Of a stretch of DNA of 64,000 bases, positions 35,801-45,200 are shown piece by piece. Both the position numbers and the translations under genes were made by a program. Where the stretch lies: assembly GCA_905221605.1 (NCBI GenBank), contig CAJNDS010002301.1:117462-181461 (forward strand). The letters run 5' to 3'. This DNA comes from Symbiodinium natans (taxonomy: Eukaryota; Sar; Dinophyceae; Suessiales; Symbiodiniaceae). Under the pieces are notes generated by a model. It did not search any database. It was not told the origin of the DNA and saw only the letters and a program-made list of their open reading frames with translations. How positions within the stretch are numbered: position 1 is the first letter of the stretch; each line of letters opens with the position of its first letter.

Positions 35801-36244
35801 AGCCGCCATGGCCCTGGCAAGCTCCTGCCGGCCGGCGGCCAGCAATAAATGCGCTGTTCTGTGAGATTGTGTAAATCTGCATTTGAGACTGTCCAGCACC
35901 CTACATGTTTGGTTCCCATGGCCCGAAAAGCTACCCGATATCTTTTGTGGCTTGCCACATGCTCGCGCTGAGCTTTTCATGGTGCCGCTGGCAACATGTT
36001 GACTCAGGTTGACTCAACTGGCAGTGCTTCCACCCTTCTTGAACCCAGACACCTGAAGTCAGGACGGAGAGGCCTTCGGCAAACCTGAACCCTTTTTAAG
36101 CAAACCCTTTTTGCAACAGGCTTGCCACTTCGCCCGGCTTTGACTACCTGAGCTCCGGATCTGTGCCAGAAGCACTCCCAAGAGCGAGTTCTCAATCTGC
36201 CCCTGCTCACGGTAGTAAACACAAATACAACATACAACTTTAAG
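32885..36244. other. No gene recognised; one short tandem repeat
   Basis: Holds an 11-bp repeat (CCCAACAACAC) at about 35298-35346 and a (TA)n run at 33958-33976. No frame matches a known family. Confidence 0.4.
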
Positions 36245-36245
36245 C

Positions 36246-36280
36246 TAACCCTTAAACCCTAAACCCTGAACCCTAAACCA
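36246..36280 (-). repeat. Telomere-like repeat (CCCTAAA)
   Basis: Five CCCTAAA-type units with two variants. Confidence 0.75.
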
Positions 36281-37129
36281 AGAGGCGGCGGGCTCCGGTG
36301 GCTCAGTGGCTCCAGAGGTGAGGCTCTCGGCATGGTAAGGTTGGGAGACTCGTGTTTTTTCAAGCTGAGAATCTGTGGTCGGTCCCCGCTGCATGATGCG
36401 TCGGATGCTGTCAGAAAGGGACTTCGAGAAAAAAAATCGTTGGCCACTTTGTGGCTTTCGAAGCTTACAGAAACTTCAGCTAGTTCGTCGACATTCATCG
36501 GCCCGCAGAATCTGCGCACATGATGTAATGTTACACATTGTTACACCACATAATGCATTTCACTCTGGACAGCTTGCTCCGCTACTGTCACTGAAGCTGC
36601 ATGGAATTGCATGCAGGGGTGAAACAAATCTGCAGGAGTGAAAGTCTTGTGGCAACAATTACCCTGTAGCCAGCATGCCTGGTCTAGCAGCTAACCTTGA
36701 CAAAAGTTGGCAGGTAGCATGCCTCTTGGTCGAAACCCCCGAATACCCTAAACATCGCAGAGCAAAGAAGCCGCGGCCTCATCACGAATTGCTGATGGAC
36801 GCAGCAAGTTTGACCTCTGGGACGCTTGGGATTTACATAGATTTCGGGCCTAAGGTGCTTCAAGATTTTCCTGCTGCTTTTGCTTTCGAGCGGATGGGAA
36901 AAGCCGCATACTTGATACGACTTCCTCTTGCGTTGTCTCTTTCTTTTTTCGGTTCTTTCTGAAATTTCTTTGATTGATGTACTTAATGCATTATTTGTCT
37001 TTCTTTATTTGCTTCTTTGTTGATTCTTTCTTTCTTTGTTCCTTTCTTTCTTTCTTTTCTTTATTTGTCTCTTTCTTTCTTTATTTTTTCATTTCTTTCT
37101 TTCCTTATTTTTCTTGCTTTCTCTCTCTG

Positions 37130-37160
<31 letters not shown>

Positions 37161-37165
37161 CCCCG
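36281..37165. other. No gene recognised; TTTC-rich and TA repeat
   Basis: A pyrimidine-rich (TTTC)n-like region lies at about 36940-37125, followed by a (TA)n run at 37132-37160. Confidence 0.5.
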
Positions 37166-37235
37166 TTCGTAAGCGAACCATTTGCACCGCCTTTTGGGAA
37201 GGCAGGCCACGCAAAAGGCAAACGTCGTCCTGCCT

Positions 37236-37367
37236 CGGAGGGGTCGATGCCGCGGAAGAGCTTCAGGCTGGCGTTGCGGTGCTTGCTGCCGTCCGCGGCG
37301 GTGGACTTGGAGCGAATGAGTCGGGCCTCCTTCAGCTGCTTGATGAGCTTGGACACCTTGGGCTTTT
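37236..37367 (-). CDS. Orphan GC3-rich exon, unknown protein
   Basis: The stretch has a strong G/C bias at third codon positions, unlike its AT-rich surroundings, and lies after a candidate acceptor (CCCAAG|GTGTCC). It encodes VSKLIKQLKEARLIRSKSTA and then ADGSKHRNASLKLFRGIDPS. The sequence is basic and helical at its start, with no motif I recognise. A TA-repeat and telomere-like words flank it closely, so the rest of the gene is not visible. It could be a relic exon. Confidence 0.35.
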
Positions 37368-37457
37368 TTTGTTGGAATGGAGCTGAGGATGGGGCGGTTT
37401 GGGGTTTAAGGGTTAAGGGTTCAGAAGGGTGCGCTGTGGGGCCTGCGTTTTTGAAAC

Positions 37458-37835
37458 GCTCTTCGTTGAAGATTCCGTTGTTTGAGGTTGGATGGGCGAA
37501 GTTAAGTAGTTGAACTATACTAAGGTTAGATGGGCGTGGTTGACTGTCATACGTTACTGGTTAGGTAAGGTTAACTTGATTTCTTATAGTTCATTTTTAT
37601 AGAGTTTTTTTGTGTAGAGGAAGGGTTTGCTTATAAGCAGTTGGCTTGCTTAAAAGCATTGATTCTTTGGGGGTGGGGGGGGAGGGGGGGGGGCTCTTCG
37701 TTGAAGATTCCGTTGTTTGAGGTTGGGATGGGCGAAGTTAAGTAGTTGAACTATACTAAGGTTAGATGGGCGTGGTTGACTGTCACACGTTACTGGTTAG
37801 GTAAGGTTAACTGATTTCTTATGGTCATTTTTAGG
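37458..37835 (+). repeat. 143-bp direct duplication
   Basis: The block beginning GCTCTTCGTTGAAGATTCCG at about 37458 recurs at about 37693 with only a handful of differences (one G insertion, TACACG/CACACG-type changes, one T deletion). The copies are separated by about 90 bp that ends in a G-rich tract; the second copy is again followed by a G-rich tract. Confidence 0.85.
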
Positions 37836-37979
37836 GGTGGGGGGGGGGGGGGGAGGGGGGGGGGGGGAGGGGGGGGGGGGAGGGGGGGGGGGAGGGGGGG
37901 GGGGGAGGGGGGGGGGGGGGGGGGCTTGGGAGGGTGTTGACCCCACCCCCCCGCCCCCCCCCCCACCCCCCCCCTCCCT
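37836..37979 (+). repeat. G-tract array followed by C-tract array
   Basis: Eight or so G runs of 8 or more, separated by single A (37838-37924), then C runs (37944-37975). The two halves are complementary, so a G/C hairpin or a G-quadruplex is possible. Confidence 0.9.
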
Positions 37980-37989
37980 CCTCGCCCAG

Positions 37990-38800
37990 GTGCCTGGATA
38001 TAAAATCTTTAAAATTTAATTGGAACTCCATTGAAATTTTGAAGGTTTCAAGGTTTTAAAGCCTTTAAATTCCTTTCAAACCTTTAAAATTTAAATGGAA
38101 GTCCAATTAAATTTTAAAGGGCGCGGGCCCCCTTTAAAATCTTTAAAATCATTAAAATCTTCAAAATCTTTAAAATTTAATTGGACCTCCATTTAAATTT
38201 ACATGGTTGTAAAGGTTTTAAAGCCTTTAAATTCCTTTAAAACCTTTAAAATTTACTTGGGGAGGCCCTCAATTAAATTTTAAAGGGGCGGGCCCGCCCT
38301 TCAAAATCTTTAAAATCCTTGAATTTAATTGGACCTCCATGTAAATTTAAATGGTTTTAAAGGTTTTAAAGCCTTTAAATTCCTTTATAAAATTTACTTG
38401 GGGAGGCCCTCAATTAAATTTTAAAGAGGGTGGGCCCCCTTTAAAATCTTTAAAACCTTTAAAATTTATTTGGACCTCCATTTAAATTTTCAAGGTTTTA
38501 AAGGTTTTGAAAGCCTTTAAATTCCTTTAAAACCTTTAAAATTTAAATGGGGGTCCAATTAAATTTTAAAGATTTTAAAGATTTTAAAGGGGGCCCGTCC
38601 CATTTAAAATTAAATTGGGGGCCTCCCCAAATAAATTTTACAGGTTTTAAAGGAATTTAAAGGCTTTAAAACCGTTAAATCCTTTTAAATTTAAATGGAG
38701 ATTTTAAAGATTTTAAAGGGGGGCCCCTCCCCTTTAAAATTTAATTGAGGGCCTCTCCAATTAAATCTTAACGGTTTTAAAGGAAGTTAAAGGCTTTAAA
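37990..38800. repeat. AT-rich TTTAAA palindromic repeat field
   Basis: The words TTTAAAATC, CCTTTAAA, GGTTTTAAAGG and AATTAAATTTTAAAGG recur with a period of about 140-165 bp, each unit carrying a GGGCCC-centred core (near 38125, 38290, 38430). From about 38560 the same words read in reverse complement, so the field folds as a large imperfect inverted repeat. No coding potential. Confidence 0.85.
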
Positions 38801-39258
38801 TGATTATCCTGTGTATGCGCGCGTGCTTGTAAATATAGAGTATCCGGGATAAAGAGTGTCATGCGCATGCACACCCGCTTTATAAACACTTGTGCCCTGC
38901 AAAAACACTAAAAAAAAACACAGGCCCCACAGCGCACCGCCCTCCAGAAGTTTAGGGTCTTTTGTAGGTTTAGGGTTTAATTAGGGTTTAGGGGTCGTTT
39001 TGTTTCGCATTTCCGTGCGCATCTTGTATATTTTATTTCAACATTGGAGTTTGACAGAGTTGCTGCTTCCCTCAAGCCCGGACATGCTGATGGAACAGAG
39101 GCATGGGGAAACAAATGTAGCACATAAGCCAGCCATGGGCGTGATGATTGGTGGTTGGCTCATCTTCGTCTTCAAAGCAAAGCTTTGTGCCTGTGCTCGA
39201 GCTACGCGGTCCAGCTGGATCCTGCCTGTAAATAAAAACGAAATCTGTTAAACACTTA
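38801..39258. other. No gene recognised; telomere-like patch
   Basis: Contains TTTAGGG-like units at about 38951-38994 between the AT-rich field and the 3' end of channel copy B. Confidence 0.55.
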
Positions 39259-39259
39259 A

Positions 39260-42200
39260 ACGAACCAATAGAGTTGGTCTACTGCGCGCACCTTGTTGTC
39301 CAGCTGTTTGACGTCAGCTTTGAGCGCCACTGTATCAATGGCACGGGCGGGGCCTTTGCAGCGCATGATGCCATCCTTGGCTGCGTGAACCCGGCGCGCA
39401 CACAACAAAGCTGAAGCTCGTGCCCCCGCAAACTCAGGATCGACGAAAACACTTGAAAACATTACTCCGCCAACAGCTGAGCAGGCCCAGCATAGAATAT
39501 GGCGAGGAGCAATGAACTCATCCAATGTAACCTTCTTGTCCAACAAGCCGCGAAAAGCTAAAGCCATTTACTGGAGTTCACTGCTTAAGATTAACTGTAA
39601 TCAAAACAAAAGCTGCCCTCTTGATGGGGGAAAGGCTTCTCCATCTCCATCGTCCTTGGCTGCTCCCCAATACCTCGTGAAAAGCTTCCAGGCGATTGCC
39701 CTTAAACCGCAGAAGCCTTATCCCGCTATAGAGCTTGAAAGCTGTGCTGAAGCTCAACAAAGCTACTAAGAGGTGGAAGAGCGCAGCGCCTTCCTGCACA
39801 TCAACCTCGAGAGTCTGGAAGTAAGCTTTCACCTTCGGATTGGCCAGCATATGGTTCAGAACCGTCTCGGAGAGTGTTCCGCGTCCAGTGACATCAAGCG
39901 TCTTGAATACGCCCTCCAAGCGTTCAATGTACTCAGCCTTTTTACGGAGGCGATCCAAAACAAGATGGGCAGCATCATTGTTCGCCTCGTCTAACGTGTC
40001 CTTCAAGAATATGGCAGATATCACACGGATTACTGCGAAAACTATAATTGTGATGTACAGCAGGTAGAAAATCACGAAGGCGTGGCTGACTCGCTCCAAC
40101 ACAGGACGTGCGTTCGTGGGCCAGTTCCTCGAGCTGCATAACAAGTGGCAATCATAAGGATTTCAGGTTCGCATCTCAGCAACGCAGCAACGAGTTATTA
40201 TCAACGGCCCAGGATCCCCGCGAAGGTGACTTCGTACCTGCGGGGATGTTTGGCATGCAGAGAGTAGCTTGGCAGACTTCTTCTCTCAGACTTTAGAAGC
40301 CCACAAGAAGGGACCTTAAACCTGTAAAAGCCCCTTCCAGGCGATCGTCGTCGAGCCTCACAACCGGCGGCGCTTTTGGGCCCAAGGGAAGGCTGCGGTT
40401 TGTAAACCCTTGGGTCACCAGAGTCAGGACTTTAAGCAGAAGTTCTTCACACGAAAGGCAACAGCTGACACCGACCTTTATGTACATGCACAGTCAGCAG
40501 ACTTTCGTAGAATCACAAATCTTTCGCATGAACAGCTTGTTTGTTGAAAAAAGGGAACTGAAGCTCCGCTGTTCGTTACATGCAGCCATGGATTCCGCTG
40601 CATCCGATGCCACTCAAGGGCATCAACAGGTTATGACCGCCCAAGCTGAGACTGCTGCGCAGGTGGTGAATGGTGTCCAGAACCAACCTGGACCCTCGAA
40701 TGAGCCCACAACAAGGGGCTCGGCTGGTGGATCTGGAGTAGTTGCAGGCTACAGAGGTGAGCTGCTTGGGGAGGTGATGGCTCCTGGATCAGGGGCAGCT
40801 CATGGGGAGTCTATAGCTTCGCGAGGTGCGCTGTTGGTGGAGCCCACCGAATCTGGCGAGTTGCAGGGGGAGCAACTAAGTGCTCCGACGACGACTGGTC
40901 TGGACGGATGGCAGGACTATGGCGAGACATCTGGGCGAGGCAGTGCAGATTATCTCCAGATGGGATCCGTGACTCCGAGGTCACGGAATGGGCATTCGTT
41001 TTCTCTTCCGGCAGGGCAGAACTGGTTGGGAGGACTAGAGATGCCGAGATGGGTTGCCAGGCTGGGCAGCTATTTAAGTGTGGGGCATGGCGATATGGTT
41101 CCAAGCCCTATGGCAGGGAGTACCGGAACATCTACACCGGGTGGTCCAACGTTCATGTTGAGGTCGCCAGGGAGACCAATGAGTGTGAGGCCACCTACAC
41201 CGCCAAGCTCCTCGGATTTTCCCAGCGAGGCGGTTCAGGCCGAGGTCCAGCGACAGCTTGGAGGGATTCTCTCTAGATTGCAGGTGGCGGAGGAGCAAAA
41301 CATGGCGCTTCGTCAGCAGCTTGAGGAGGAGAGGGAGAACCGTCGTCATGTGAAGCGGGCCAAGGCAACTGCAGCGACTCAACAGGAGTTGCCTCTTAGT
41401 GGACCACCTCGAGGAGATCTACCACCGCGACCAGAAGTACCTGAGCGCCCTGGAGGACTGCTGAGTGATCTTGCTTCAGCTCATCTGGGACCTGCTGATC
41501 TTTGGGGTAACGGGAAGTGTGAGCACGGGTCCGAGCCTCAAGGGCCTAGTGTGGAGCCTCAAGGTGATCACCAATCCACTCGGAGTAGACCTACCTCAAC
41601 CATGCCAGCACCGCCTCCTATGCCACCACCAAGGACCATGGAGCAGGAGGAGTCTAGGGGTTTTCTTCGCTCTTGGTTGACAAGGCCTCGGAGCGAATCT
41701 CCCCCGCCACGACCTGATCATCCCAGAGACTCTCCTGCAATCGAGGCCCTCACGAAGGGAATTGCTCAACTGCAGGAACTTCAGGCCCAAGCCCTTCAGA
41801 AGTCGTCTGGAAATGGAGCGGAGGTGATCAAGCCAGGCACGTCAACCCTGAGTCCACTGCCAACAGTCAAGAGTGGTGCTGAAGTGGCGCTACAGTTTCA
41901 GGATTGGGTGGAGGTCACGGCTGCGGTGATGTACGACATCAGCGAGCAGAGTGGAACGTGGTGGAAGGCAGTGCTGGGAGTTGTGGACAGGGCTTACAAG
42001 GCATGGTTGTCGTCTACACCCTTGGAGAGATTGACGGTTCAGCCTCGTGGAGGGGAAGAGCTAGCGACCGGGAAGTGGACCAGATTGAATGCAAGGGTGA
42101 CGGCAATGCTCCTGGCAGCCATGTCTGAGGAACAGAAGATGGACATGATTGCCAATCGAATATCCACCAGCTCAGTGGATATGCTCTTCCGGCTCTACAC

Positions 42201-45200
42201 TACCTACCAACCTGGGGGAAGCCTGGAAAGACAGGATGTCCTCAAGCGCCTCCAGAGTCCCATGGACTACGTGGACAAGGACACCATACAGGAAGTTCTT
42301 CGTGTGATTCGGAGCTGGCCAAGGTGGATGGCAAGATGTGAGACACTCGGGATGGCAGCCCCGGACCCTTCTGTTTTAGCTCGTGGTCTGAAGCTTCTCA
42401 CTGCCAAGTACATCGACTCCAACCCGGACTCGGCCTTCAGGACGGCTATGCTTCGTACGACTCTTCGTCTTGATGGGCAACCTGGTGAAGAGCAGGTGAG
42501 GGCATACCAGAAGCATTTGCAAGCAGAGTTGGAGAATGTGGTGGCGAGCTGTCCTTCAGGATCAACAACAGCTGAGGGGCTACATCCTAGACTACAAGCA
42601 CTGGACCGAGGTGAGCCAAGGACTGCACCCACCGGCAAGTCGCCTGAGAAGGACAAGGAGAAGGGTGGCAAAACAGACATGTGTCGCTACTTCATGAAGC
42701 CTTCTGGGTGTCGGAGAGGATCCCGCTGCAACTTCAGTCACAACATGGCTCACCTTGATCGTGAAGTACGAAAAAAGAAGTGTTTGAGCTGTGGATCTGA
42801 GTCCCACAGACAGAAGGACTGTGGAGTTGGGAAGAGTGGACCACGGCCTCCTCATGGACCGACCGGCTCTGAGGCAAGTGGTGGAGGGGCGAAGAGTTTG
42901 TCCACTACTCCTGGGGTGGCGTCGTTGTCCACAACCTCCACGACTGGGGCGACTGATGGGTCGGTGGTACAGGGAACCCCATGGACCCTTGAAACCTTGG
43001 TTCAAGCTGCGCAACAAGTAATGCAGGCCCAGGCTCCGGGAGATCGAGGGGAATCACCTGAGAAGACGGGTCCAGCGGTGCGAACTCTGGTGGTTAGGGG
43101 GATACAGGTCTGTGCCATGAAGTCTTCCTCAACAGCTTTGTTGGATAGTGGAGCCACCCATTGCCTGAGATCAGCTCGTTCATACAAGGAATGGAGTGAG
43201 GCTGAGAAGGTCATGGTCCAATTGGCGGGCAACCACAATTTGGTGATGAGAATGAGCGACAATGGCACGTTGCTTATGCCTCCGAGGAAGGGAATGTCAG
43301 AGACGGGCACAGGTGGAGATGGAGGACAGACAATCGTGCCCATGGGTGAGCTCGTTGGAACACTTGGATACACCCTACGATGGTCCCCTACCGAGTGCTA
43401 CCTGTACGACAAGAGCGACAACCGCATTCCGCTGAGCGTCTCTGGTGGATGCCCTCAGCTATGTGAAGCAGAAGCACTTTCGCTCATCGCAAAGATCGAG
43501 GATAAAAGAAGGGAGGTGCTCGAGAATGAGATTGCCGAGACCCAGGACCTCGTAGCGATGGCAGCGCTCCAGTTGGATAAAGGGTGGAAGGACTACATTA
43601 GGGAGTATGTCGCCACTGGGTCCTTGGATGCGGGTTTGAGAAGCCTCAGGGATGCCCCGTTCTTGAAGAATGTGTCGGAGGGGTGCCTTCGTGATCTGGT
43701 CCAGGACGAGGTCAAGGGTGCCGGATGGGAGGTCTTCAAGGGAGTTGACTTCCTCACTCGTCCTCAGAAGAGATATCTGTGGGGATCAAAGAAGTGGGTG
43801 ATCCATCTGTTTGCAGGTGATCCGGGACACTATAAGATGTTCCAGCTGGATCAAGGCAACACGGCAGTGTTGGAGTTGGACATCGCTCGCTGCCAGGGAC
43901 ACAGTATCCTGAGGAGTCCAACTTGGCGATTGCTGATGTGGGGGGCATTGAATGGTCGAATCGATGCGGTTCTCGGAGGACCACCTGGGCGATCTGCAAG
44001 GTTTGATGATGATGGTGATGATCAAGCCCAGAAGGCTCTGAAGGTGATCACTCGGATGATGTGGCTGTATGTCATAGCCAAGGAAGCAAGGGTGGCAACT
44101 CCGATGGCCAGAAACAAGGAGCGTCCGGTCGCCTTTGCCCTCGAGCACCCAGCATCACGGGGTAGCGGTTCGTTGTGGTCCACTGACCTGTGGGAGGAAT
44201 TCCAGGAGGAGATGGACATGATCCAGGTGAAGTTCGATCAGAAGAACATGGGAGCACCGAGGCCGTTGCACACGATCTTGGGAACGAACGTCTATTACCT
44301 CATGGGATTGGATGGACTAGGGTATGAAGACCTAGACCCTCAGGAGGAAATCCCCCACGTCAAGGTCGATCCAGAATGGTCGCCGGGACTAGTGGATAGC
44401 ATGGTCATGGCAATGAGGCTTTGGGACCAGCAGCCTTTGTGTTGCCCGGCAAGGGTGGCAATTTCTCCTGGTGAATGGCAGCGGCACGTTCGTTCTGGGC
44501 ACGCAGACTATCGGAGGGACTGCCTTACGTGTGTGATGGCTAGAGGGACTGGACGTCGTCATGCCCGAGCTAGACATCCGAGCACATTCGTCCTGACAAT
44601 CGATTTGGCGGGCCCAGTGAAGCCAGGCTTGGATGTTACCTCAAAGGGAACCATGGGGAAGAACCTGCGATACATGCTGGTGGCTAAGTACGTTCTTCCC
44701 AAGGAGTATGTAAAGGGCTATACGGGGCGTCAACCTCCAGGTGATGATGGTCGAGAGGATGAACCACCACAAGGCCTAGAGGGGGAAGAGCCGCATATGC
44801 CAATGCTTGCTGAGGAGGAGGATCCCTTCGAGGTTGGTGAGAGCATGGACTATGAATCGGACGTGGACGAAGCTCAGTCCCAGGAGGAGGATGCTTGTGA
44901 GGTGGAGCGGGGCGACAGTGGGTTTGCTGGAGGAACAACCAAGCAGCGGGAAGAATTCCGGGACTATGAGGATGTGATGTACGAGCCTTCTGAGATTGGT
45001 CCTGGCGATGAAGGTGGTGGAGAGGATCAGGAGGAGCAAGTGCATCTAACCGAGGAGGACCAGGTCAAGGACAACGAGCACAGAGCCTTCCCAGATTGCG
45101 AGTGCCCGGAGATAACCCACCTTTTGTTTGCCCGCGCGTTAACCAACAATGGCTCCTCAACTGTGAAGGGAGTGATCCAGGACATCGTGCTGTACTTGCA

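Noticed and set aside
40629-40650. Standard initiator-Met tRNA primer-binding site after the 5' LTR
   Set aside because: The sequence GGTTATGACCGCC does not match the expected TGGTATCAGAGC.
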